Below, piece after piece: positions 1 to 5,695 of a stretch of DNA of 5,695 nucleotides. The stretch is from Bacillota bacterium. Its GTDB lineage: Bacteria; Bacillota; Clostridia; Oscillospirales; Ruminococcaceae. Position numbers and translations under genes: made by a program. The notes under the pieces are model-generated. The model was given only the letters and a program-made list of their open reading frames with translations. It had not been told where the DNA came from and searched no databases. Position 1 is the stretch's first letter. The number at the start of each line of letters is the position of its first letter. The stretch lies in the NCBI GenBank assembly GCA_023394255.1, contig JAEXAZ010000313.1, positions 1 to 5,695 of the forward strand. Reading direction: 5' to 3'.

Positions 1-645
1 ATATTTGAGCGCCGCCGCCGCTTTGCTGGAGCCGAACTGCTCAAGCAGGTCGTTGAGCGCCGCGTAATTTTTCTGTTCCACGCTCTGGCGGATTTCCTCT
101 TTTGTCGCGTCATCGGTATCAAGGCTGTCGATCAGCGCCCTGAAATAGCCGATGTGGCAGATTTCAAGGCGGAAACTCTCCCCGTTCAGGTCCGATAGCC
201 CGGAAGCCGCAAGCTCCACAATTTCCAGATCGCTGCGCAGCGAATTGCTGCCGATCAGTTCCACGCCCGTCTGGAAGATTTCATCCCGCTTGCCGCGCTC
301 GTCGTGCCCCATCCGGTAAACATTCTGGCTGTAATAGAGCCGCAGCGGCATCGGCATGGCCGTCAGGCGGGTCGCCGCCAGCCTTGCGATAGGGATTGTG
401 CAGTCGGGGCGCATTACCATCAGCCGGCCGCGGTTATCGGTCAGCTTATACATATTTTCCTGCGGAAAATAGGTGCCGGACGACCCGAACACATCATAAA
501 ATTCGATTGCCGGGGTCATGACCTGCCGGTAGCCGCGGGAACGGAACATCGCCGTCAGGCGGGAAACCGCTTCATCCCGCGCCTCGCATTCCTCAAAAAG
601 AAGGTCGCGCGTGCCGTCGGGGGTGATCTTATTGTAGCGTTTCAT
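1..645 (-). CDS. hisZ: ATP phosphoribosyltransferase regulatory subunit HisZ (N-terminal 215 codons, truncated by window edge)
   Basis: HisZ is a catalytically inactive paralogue of histidyl-tRNA synthetase. It joins the short form of HisG to make the active, histidine-inhibited enzyme for the first step of histidine synthesis (ATP + PRPP) in the cytosol. The 215 visible residues carry the class II synthetase-like fold signatures in order: TPDGTRDLL (8-16), a motif-1-like TPAIEFYDVF (44-53), MRPDCTIPIAR (78-88), YYSQNVYRM (104-112) and GKRDEIFQTGVELIG (118-132). The RPDCT-PIAR form is typical of HisZ; true HisRS usually has RPEGT here, so hisS is the less likely alternative. The ATG at 643-645 is chosen because GGAGG lies 5 nt upstream and the protein starts with the usual short lead into the PDGTRD motif. 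The frame is open to base 1, so perhaps half the protein lies outside the window. By family habit hisG and other his genes should follow. Its own promoter and a palindromic operator precede it, 96 nt after polC. Confidence 0.93.
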   Translation of the reverse strand, partial: MKRYNKITPDGTRDLLFEECEARDEAVSRLTAMFRSRGYRQVMTPAIEFYDVFGSSGTYFPQENMYKLTDNRGRLMVMRPDCTIPIARLAATRLTAMPMPLRLYYSQNVYRMGHDERGKRDEIFQTGVELIGSNSLRSDLEIVELAASGLSDLNGESFRLEICHIGYFRALIDSLDTDDATKEEIRQSVEQKNYAALNDLLEQFGSSKAAAALKY

Positions 646-650
646 AGAAA

Positions 651-655
651 CCTCC
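651..655 (-). promoter_or_regulatory. Ribosome binding site of hisZ
   Basis: The minus strand reads GGAGG, a strong Shine-Dalgarno core, separated by 5 nt (TTTCT) from the hisZ ATG. It fixes the hisZ start at 645. Confidence 0.85.
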
Positions 656-672
656 AGCTGTCGTACAGTGCT

Positions 673-694
673 TTAGCTTGCTAATATATTAGCA
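673..694. promoter_or_regulatory. Probable operator: 16-bp perfect palindrome over the hisZ -10 box plus a third half-site
   Basis: The bases at 679-694, TGCTAATATATTAGCA, are their own reverse complement. They cover the extended -10 element. A further half-site, TTAGC at 673-677, faces GCTAA at 680-684 across 2 nt, so three alternating half-sites (673-677, 680-684, 689-693) lie between the -10 box and the start of the transcript. A dimeric repressor bound here would block RNA polymerase. The regulator is not in the window. A TrpR-family histidine regulator (YerC/HisR type, linked to his genes in Firmicutes) is one guess, not shown by the sequence. Part of the palindrome is the AT-rich -10 box itself, but the GC-containing ends and the extra half-site go beyond promoter needs. 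Confidence 0.6.
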
Positions 695-714
695 TATTGA
701 ATTCATGCTGTCAA
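686..714 (-). promoter_or_regulatory. Sigma-A-type promoter driving hisZ
   Basis: On the minus strand a perfect -35 box TTGACA (709-714) is followed after exactly 17 nt by TAATAT (686-691), one base swap from TATAAT. A TG one base upstream of the -10 (693-694) makes it an extended -10 promoter. Transcription should begin near 678-680, giving a leader of only about 34 nt before the hisZ ATG. That is too short for a T-box or a peptide-type attenuator, so control is expected at initiation. The promoter sits wholly between the polC stop and hisZ. Function is inferred from sequence match alone. Confidence 0.8.
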
Positions 715-741
715 CCGTTTTCCGCTGCATTTTTTGTGGAA

Positions 742-3700
742 TCAGAAAAAAGAAACCTGCGATGTTTCAGGCAAATCGCCCAAGGCCCCCATGTTTTTGA
801 GCATTTCTATCACTGATTTGGAAACGCCGGTGCGATTGACGATATCGTCCGCGGAGATAAAGACCTCTTTTTGGGCCGCTTCCCACAGGCCCTTTGCCGC
901 CGCTTCCCCGACCCCTTTTAATGCCATAAACGGCAGGCGGATCTTGCCGTCCTCCACCTTGTAAATGTTGAAATGAGACTGATACAAATCGACCGGCAGA
1001 AACTGCATGCCGCGCGCCTGGCATTCATGGATAATCTGCAGCATCGTCAGAACACCGTCGTCTTTTGCCGAGCGCTCGTTTCCCATGGCAATCAGGTTCT
1101 GCATCTTATTGCGCGTGGCCTGCTTGCCCGCGACTGCCGCCTCCGCGTCGAAATCATCCCCGCGGACGGTAAAGATGACCGCGTAAAACGCCAGCGGGTG
1201 GTAGACCTTGAACCAGCACAGCCGGATGGACGCGATGTCATAGGCCGCTGCGTGCGCTTTCGGGAACATGTATTTGATTTTCAGGCAGCTATCAATATAC
1301 CACTGAGGGACGCCATGCTCCCGCATCGCGTCCATGTGCTCCTCGGTCAGCAGGCGGGGCGCGTTGCCCTTACGGGTAATCTCCATGATTTTAAACGCCA
1401 TTTTGGGTTCCAGACCTTTGTGGAGGAGGTAGGTCATGATGCTGTCACGTGTTCCGATTACGTTGGAAATCGTGCAGGTCTTGTTTTTAATCAACTCCTG
1501 CGCGTTGCCAAGCCAGACATCCGTGCCATGCGAAAGCCCGGAAATCTGGAGCAGGTCGGAAAAATTCCTGGGCTGCGCTTCAATCAGCATGCCCCGTACA
1601 AAGTTGGTGCCGAATTCCGGGATTCCCAGCGTTCCGGTATTGCAGCCGATCTCCTCCTCTGTGACGCCGAGCGCCTCGGTGGACACAAAAAGGCTCATCA
1701 CCTTCCGGTCGTTCATCGGGACGTCATTGACATCGATGCCCGTCATGTCTTCCAGATACTTATACATGGTCGGGACATCGTGGCCAAGCTCGTCCAGTTT
1801 CAGAATCGTATCGTGCAGGGAGTGGAAGTCGAAATGGGTGGTGGTAATATCGGACGTCGCGTCATCCGCCGGGCGCTGCACCGCCGTAAAGTCATAAACC
1901 TCGTGATTGGACGGGACAACGACCATCCCGCCGGGATGCTGCCCGGTCGTGCGTTTGACGCCCGTACAGCCCAGCGCAAGGCGCTCCTCTTCCGCGCGGG
2001 TCATTACCAGCCCGCGTTCCTGCGCGTATTTTTTGACAAATCCATAGGCGGTTTTCTCCGCCACAGTGGAGATGGTGCCCGCCTTGAACACATGGGTGGA
2101 GCCGAACAGTTCTTCGGTGTATTTGTGAATCTGCGACTGGTATTCGCCGGAAAAGTTCAGGTCGATATCCGGCGCTTTGTCGCCATCGAATCCGAGGAAG
2201 GTTTCAAACGGGATATCGTGGCCGTCCTGCTGATAGGTTGTCCCGCATTGGGGGCAAACTTTCTCCGGCAGGTCAAAACCGGAACCCACCGACCCGTCGG
2301 TGATAAATTCGCTGTGCTTACAGTTCGGGCAGTAGTAGTGGGGCGGAAGCGGGTTGACTTCGGAGATGCCCGCCATCGTCGCGACAAACGACGAACCGAC
2401 GGAACCCCGGGAACCGACATGGTAGCCGCCTTCCTCGCTTTTGGCCACCAGCTTTTGCGCGATCATATACAGAACCGCAAAACCGTGTTTGATAATCGAC
2501 CCGAGTTCCCGGTTGAGGCGCTTCTCAACAAGCTCGGGAACCTGCCCTTCGTAGCCGTACATGGAGTTTGCCTTTTCCCAGGTGATGCGCTGGAGGTCCT
2601 CGTCCGAACCGGGGATGGTCGGCGTAAAGGTCCCGTCCGGAATCGGCTTGATCTCTTCGATCATGTCGGCGATCAGGTTGGTATTGGTAATAACCACCTC
2701 GCGCGCCTTTTCGGCGCCGAGATACGCAAACTCTTTGAGCATCTCATCGGTGGTGCGGAAATAGAGCGGGGCCTGCTGGTCGGCATCGGAAAAGCCCATA
2801 CCCGCCATCAGAATCGCGCGGAATTTCGCGTCGCCCGCATCCATGAAGTGGACGTCGCAGGTTGCGACAACCGGGATATGCAGCTTTTCGCCCAGCCTGA
2901 CAATCGTCTCGTTATATTCTTTCAGCGTATCCATGCCCGGGACCTGGTTGCTGCGCACCATGAATTCATTGTTGCCCAGCGGCTGGATTTCCAGATAATC
3001 ATAGAATTTCGCGATTTCACAGAGGTCGCCCCAGCTTTTCCCCTCCGCAATCGCCCTGTAAAGCTGTCCGGCCTCGCAGGCGCTCCCCACCAGAAGCCCA
3101 TCCCTGTGCTCCATCAGCTTGCTCTTCGGGATGCGGGGCTTCTTCGCATAGTAATCCAGATGGGAAATCGAGATGAGCCGGTAGAGGTTGCGAAGCCCCT
3201 CGTAGTTGCGCACCAGCAGAATCTGGTGATAGATCGGCGATTTTTTGACGTCAACCGCGGCAAGCGAGGTATTGATCCGTTCGATGCAGTTACAGCCTTT
3301 CTGCGTTTTTAAAATGTCCATCATCTTCTGGAAGATCTTCGCGAGAATCTCCGCGTCGTCGCAGGCGCGGTGGTGGTTGAAGTCCTCCAGCCCCAGATGC
3401 TTCGCGACAATATCCAGCTTATGCTTTTTCAGTTCCGGAAACAGGGAGCGGGACATCACCACCGTATCGACGGCGGTGAACCGGTATCCCATACCGCTGC
3501 GTTTTGCCGCCTGCCGGATAAACCCGGTATCAAACGGGGCGTTATGCGCGACAAGCACCGCGTCGTCGCCTCCGCAGAACTCGTAAAACAGGTGCAGGGC
3601 TTCCTGTTCCGAGGGGGCGTTACGCACATCGTCGTCCGTAATGCCGGTCAGCTTTGTAATTTCATAAGGGATCGCGCGCTCCGGATTGACAAATGTGTCC

Positions 3701-5079
3701 ATCCGGTCCACGATTTCGCCGCCCCGCAGCCTGACCGCGCCGATTTCCGTAATCCGCTCGGTGGCGGCCGACAAGCCGGTCGTCTCAATGTCAAACACGA
3801 TGATTTCCTCGTCAAACCCGCGCTGCGCGGTCCCGCTGACGGCATGCACCACATCGTCCACGAAGTATGCCTCCACCCCATAGAGGACTTTGATATTGCC
3901 GCCGCCCTTGCGGATTTTACCGGCGGCGTTCATGCAGTCGGGGAACGCCTGCGCCACGCCGTGGTCGGTGATGGCGACCGCTTTGTGTCCAAATTCATAC
4001 GCGCGCTGCACCAGCCTGGCGGCGGGCGTCATCCCGTCCATTGCGGACATATTGGAATGCATATGCAGCTCAACGCGTTTTTCCTCGCTTAAATCCCGCC
4101 GCGCCGTCTTTTTCACCACGGCAATGCTGTTGGGCCGCAGGACGCTTTCATGATCGAACCGGTCGAATTCAACAATGCCGTACATGACGACGGTATTACC
4201 TTCCTTAAGCTCGTCAAGGCCTTTCATCTTTTTGTCAAAGCGCCCGATGACTTTCGCGCAGTAAGAACCGGTATAATCGGTAAAATAGATGGAAAGAATC
4301 AGTGTTTTTTCGTCACGGCTTGTCCGGCGGTCAATTTTAAACACGTCGCCCCAGACGGTGACCGTTCCGCTTTCGATATTGACCTGCGCCATCTCCTGGG
4401 GTTTTCCCTTCGGAGGGGTTCCGTAAAGCGTCACCATGGAATTTGGCTCAAACGGCAGAGATTCCGCGTCAAAACTGAGCTTTGCGGGTGCGGGGCGCTC
4501 CGACGCGCCGGCATCCGCCGGCCTCTCCTGCGGCGCGGGAGGCGCATAGGCAATCGGGGCGGGGCGCGCCTTTTCCACCATATCCTGATACAAGTCACTG
4601 TCCGGCGCGACTTCGAGCACGCCGTCAAATTCCACCTGGACCGAGAGGGAGAATTCTTCGGAAATTACCTGCGAAATTCTGTTTGCGCAGTGGATTCCCT
4701 CCAGAAGCTCCCGCCCGCCGTGCGTCAGGTAAATGCGCAGCGTCGAGCCGATGTAATCGCATTTGCAGCCATTGAAAAAGCCGTTGACCGGCACACCCAT
4801 ATTCCCGAGACGCGCAATGATTTCGGGAAGATAGTCGCAGGTAAACAGCCTAGACGGATAGCTGGGGCAGATATGTACTTCGTATAGCTGCAGGGAAGCG
4901 CAGAGGCTGCGCTGGAGCTGCGCCAGCTCCGAATAGGGCTGCAGCTCGTCCAGACACAGCCGGACGGTCATCTCCCGTTTTTCCTGCCGGACGGTCAGGC
5001 CGCAGATTTCTCCGCGCAGGATCCCCGCGCCCGGCGGTGTCGCCAGATATCCGCCAAAAATTTCCATAAATGATGCCAA
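742..5079 (-). CDS. polC: DNA polymerase III alpha subunit, Gram-positive type (PolC), complete
   Basis: PolC is the main replicative DNA polymerase of low-GC Gram-positive bacteria, with built-in 3'-5' proofreading. Counting from TTG at 5079 (1445 residues, normal for the family): N-terminal domain 1-165; Ala/Pro-rich linker about 173-200; OB fold about 230-325; PHP domain with HMH (339, 341) and DH (372-373), resuming after the exonuclease and ending near DVH (742-744); inserted DEDDh exonuclease about 424-590 with D430, E432, D517, H570 and D575; zinc-binding cysteines 917, 920, 942 and 945; palm aspartates D971 and D973 (in [12 protein letters not shown]) and D1096 (in KLDELGHD); fingers to about 1300; C-terminal helix-hairpin-helix-like part; final QVSFF, matching the beta-clamp-binding motif. 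All catalytic residues are present. The start is a choice among TTG 5094 (1450 aa), TTG 5079 and ATG 5067 (1441 aa). TTG 5079 is preferred because GGAG lies 9 nt before it, while the ATG has no fitting Shine-Dalgarno. It follows ispG by 35 nt, so the two are probably co-transcribed. Stop is TGA at 742-744. Confidence 0.97.
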   Translation of the reverse strand: MASFMEIFGGYLATPPGAGILRGEICGLTVRQEKREMTVRLCLDELQPYSELAQLQRSLCASLQLYEVHICPSYPSRLFTCDYLPEIIARLGNMGVPVNGFFNGCKCDYIGSTLRIYLTHGGRELLEGIHCANRISQVISEEFSLSVQVEFDGVLEVAPDSDLYQDMVEKARPAPIAYAPPAPQERPADAGASERPAPAKLSFDAESLPFEPNSMVTLYGTPPKGKPQEMAQVNIESGTVTVWGDVFKIDRRTSRDEKTLILSIYFTDYTGSYCAKVIGRFDKKMKGLDELKEGNTVVMYGIVEFDRFDHESVLRPNSIAVVKKTARRDLSEEKRVELHMHSNMSAMDGMTPAARLVQRAYEFGHKAVAITDHGVAQAFPDCMNAAGKIRKGGGNIKVLYGVEAYFVDDVVHAVSGTAQRGFDEEIIVFDIETTGLSAATERITEIGAVRLRGGEIVDRMDTFVNPERAIPYEITKLTGITDDDVRNAPSEQEALHLFYEFCGGDDAVLVAHNAPFDTGFIRQAAKRSGMGYRFTAVDTVVMSRSLFPELKKHKLDIVAKHLGLEDFNHHRACDDAEILAKIFQKMMDILKTQKGCNCIERINTSLAAVDVKKSPIYHQILLVRNYEGLRNLYRLISISHLDYYAKKPRIPKSKLMEHRDGLLVGSACEAGQLYRAIAEGKSWGDLCEIAKFYDYLEIQPLGNNEFMVRSNQVPGMDTLKEYNETIVRLGEKLHIPVVATCDVHFMDAGDAKFRAILMAGMGFSDADQQAPLYFRTTDEMLKEFAYLGAEKAREVVITNTNLIADMIEEIKPIPDGTFTPTIPGSDEDLQRITWEKANSMYGYEGQVPELVEKRLNRELGSIIKHGFAVLYMIAQKLVAKSEEGGYHVGSRGSVGSSFVATMAGISEVNPLPPHYYCPNCKHSEFITDGSVGSGFDLPEKVCPQCGTTYQQDGHDIPFETFLGFDGDKAPDIDLNFSGEYQSQIHKYTEELFGSTHVFKAGTISTVAEKTAYGFVKKYAQERGLVMTRAEEERLALGCTGVKRTTGQHPGGMVVVPSNHEVYDFTAVQRPADDATSDITTTHFDFHSLHDTILKLDELGHDVPTMYKYLEDMTGIDVNDVPMNDRKVMSLFVSTEALGVTEEEIGCNTGTLGIPEFGTNFVRGMLIEAQPRNFSDLLQISGLSHGTDVWLGNAQELIKNKTCTISNVIGTRDSIMTYLLHKGLEPKMAFKIMEITRKGNAPRLLTEEHMDAMREHGVPQWYIDSCLKIKYMFPKAHAAAYDIASIRLCWFKVYHPLAFYAVIFTVRGDDFDAEAAVAGKQATRNKMQNLIAMGNERSAKDDGVLTMLQIIHECQARGMQFLPVDLYQSHFNIYKVEDGKIRLPFMALKGVGEAAAKGLWEAAQKEVFISADDIVNRTGVSKSVIEMLKNMGALGDLPETSQVSFF
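4507..4522. repeat. Small inverted repeat in the PolC linker codons
   Basis: GCCGGC at 4507-4512 and again at 4517-4522, with a 4-nt spacer ATCC, could form a 6-bp GC-only hairpin. It falls in the codons of the Ala/Pro-rich linker between the PolC N-terminal domain and the OB fold, where GCC, GCG and CCG codons dominate. A chance product of composition is likely. Confidence 0.4.
4886..4946. repeat. Nested inverted repeats inside polC (two adjacent 7-3-7 hairpins enclosed by 8-bp arms)
   Basis: On the plus strand AGCGCAG (4897-4903), loop AGG, then CTGCGCT (4907-4913) form one perfect 7-bp stem. Immediately next, GGAGCTG (4914-4920), loop CGC, then CAGCTCC (4924-4930) form a second of the same shape. 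Outside both, AGCTGCAG (4886-4893) is the exact reverse complement of CTGCAGCT (4939-4946). Either strand, and the polC mRNA, could fold into a three-way junction. The stretch encodes about residues 45-65 of PolC, a Leu/Gln-rich segment. The complementarity of CTG (Leu) and CAG (Gln) codons gives a simple compositional explanation. The repeats are certain; any role is not known. Confidence 0.6.
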
Positions 5080-5086
5080 GGTACAA

Positions 5087-5092
5087 CACTCC
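5087..5092 (-). promoter_or_regulatory. Probable ribosome binding site deciding the TTG start of polC
   Basis: The minus strand reads GGAGTG, with GGAG as the Shine-Dalgarno core. The TTG at 5077-5079 follows 7 nt after GGAGTG (9 nt after GGAG), near ideal. It overlaps the upstream TTG at 5092-5094, and the in-frame ATG at 5065-5067 is about 20 nt away, too far. This supports a TTG start at 5079, though only by spacing. Confidence 0.55.
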
Positions 5093-5114
5093 AAACCGAT
5101 CGATTCCCCGATGA

Positions 5115-5695
5115 TTACATACTTTCTATTTCACGCAGAAGAATCTCCAAAATTTCGCTCTCCGGGTATTTGCCGACAACTACGCCTTTTTTAAACAGCA
5201 GCGCTTCGCCGTTTCCGCCGGCGATACCGATATCGGCCTCGCGGGCTTCCCCCGGCCCGTTGACTATGCAGCCCATCACCGCCACCTTCAACTCCTTGCG
5301 GCATCCGGACAGGGCTTTCTCCACCTGGTCCGCAAGGGAGATCAAATCGATTTTGGTGCGCCCGCAGGTCGGGCAGGAGATAATCTGCACACCGCATCCC
5401 GGTCTGCCGATCGCTTTGAGAATATCCCGCGCGGCATAAACTTCCTCAGCGGGATCGGCGGTCAGCGAAACGCGGATGGTATCGCCGATGCCGTCGCATA
5501 AAAGCGAGCCGATGCCGACGGCGCTCTTAATAAGACCCATCCTGCTGGTCCCGGCCTCTGTAACGCCAAGATGCAGCGGATAGCCGGTCTGCTGCGCCGC
5601 CAGACGGTAGGCCGCGATCATATCCGGTACGTTGGACGATTTCATGGAAATCACAATGTCCCGGAAATCATATTTTTCCAAAAGGCGCACATGGT
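5115..5695 (-). CDS. ispG: 4-hydroxy-3-methylbut-2-enyl-diphosphate synthase IspG/GcpE (C-terminal part, truncated by window edge)
   Basis: IspG converts 2-C-methyl-erythritol 2,4-cyclodiphosphate to HMBPP, the penultimate step of the MEP isoprenoid pathway, in the cytosol, using a [4Fe-4S] cluster and electrons from flavodoxin or ferredoxin. The 192 visible residues begin [10 protein letters not shown] and include [10 protein letters not shown], the [15 protein letters not shown] segment, SCPTCGR and [10 protein letters not shown]. The three cluster-ligating cysteines are present (codons 5373-5375, 5364-5366 and 5268-5270), as is the conserved glutamate of NGPGE (5247-5249). The family is about 350 residues, so the N-terminal TIM-barrel half lies beyond the right edge. 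The reading frame stays open to the edge, so the GTG at 5688-5690 is internal, not a start. Stop is TAA at 5115-5117. polC begins 35 nt later on the same strand, as in many clostridial dxr-rseP-ispG-polC clusters. Confidence 0.97.
   Translation of the reverse strand, partial: HVRLLEKYDFRDIVISMKSSNVPDMIAAYRLAAQQTGYPLHLGVTEAGTSRMGLIKSAVGIGSLLCDGIGDTIRVSLTADPAEEVYAARDILKAIGRPGCGVQIISCPTCGRTKIDLISLADQVEKALSGCRKELKVAVMGCIVNGPGEAREADIGIAGGNGEALLFKKGVVVGKYPESEILEILLREIESM

Noticed and set aside
1..645. Reading the left gene as histidyl-tRNA synthetase (hisS)
   Set aside because: The motif reads RPDCT followed by PIAR, as in HisZ, rather than the RPEGT of active HisRS. The part that would settle it, the later histidine-binding motif, lies outside the window.
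656..670. Small hairpin in the hisZ leader (CTGT, ACG, ACAG on the minus strand)
   Set aside because: Only 4 bp of stem with no extension; too weak to claim a regulatory structure.
304..684. Plus-strand open frame of 126 codons opposite the start of hisZ
   Set aside because: It is antisense to a well-supported HisZ coding region, in the same codon-aligned phase, and has no recognisable family.
646..741. T-box, histidine leader peptide or riboswitch upstream of hisZ
   Set aside because: The gap is 96 nt and the predicted leader about 34 nt; there is no T-box motif, no run of His codons and no terminator/antiterminator pair.
709..741. Intrinsic terminator after polC, suggested by the T-run at 731-736 on the plus strand
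   Set aside because: The T-run is on the wrong strand for polC and no stable stem precedes it; no plus-strand gene needs it.
973..3312. A 779-codon plus-strand open frame opposite polC, and its smaller neighbours at 3370-4092 and 4150-4887
   Set aside because: They lie codon-for-codon antisense to a polymerase with intact motifs, contain no recognisable domain, and are explained by the lack of TTA/CTA/TCA codons in polC.
5688..5690. GTG as the start of a 191-residue ispG
   Set aside because: The frame stays open to the window edge, with a His codon just upstream that fits the IspG family (HV-x-L-L), so this valine codon is internal.

Overview
The window reads as ordinary housekeeping DNA from a moderately GC-rich (mid-50s per cent by eye) Firmicutes genome, probably of the class Clostridia. 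The main reason is a full-length PolC, the Gram-positive-type replicative polymerase. It lies directly behind ispG, an arrangement common in clostridial isoprenoid/replication gene clusters (dxr-rseP-ispG-polC). Placement below class (for example Oscillospirales-like) is only a guess.

All three genes lie on the minus strand, so the direction of transcription is right to left. From the right edge: (1) the C-terminal part of ispG (MEP pathway, iron-sulphur enzyme), cut by the window edge; (2) polC, about 4.3 kb, complete, beginning 35 nt after the ispG stop, most likely at a TTG codon; (3) a 96-nt gap; (4) the first 215 codons of hisZ, the HisRS-like regulatory subunit of ATP phosphoribosyltransferase, cut by the left edge and probably the first gene of a histidine operon.

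ispG and polC look co-transcribed. No intrinsic terminator is visible after polC. The 96-nt gap carries a near-consensus sigma-A promoter (TTGACA, 17-nt spacer, TAATAT with an extended -10 TG) facing hisZ. A perfect 16-bp palindrome lies across its -10 box, with a third copy of the same half-site beside it. This looks like a repressor operator that lets the histidine genes be switched separately from the replication/isoprenoid genes upstream.

I do not see a new defence, mobile or RNA system here: no CRISPR, IS element, tRNA, rRNA, riboswitch or T-box. The points worth a second look are the hisZ operator/promoter, a nested inverted-repeat cluster near the 5' end of polC that could fold as a three-way junction, the non-ATG start of polC, and very long open antisense frames that codon bias explains.
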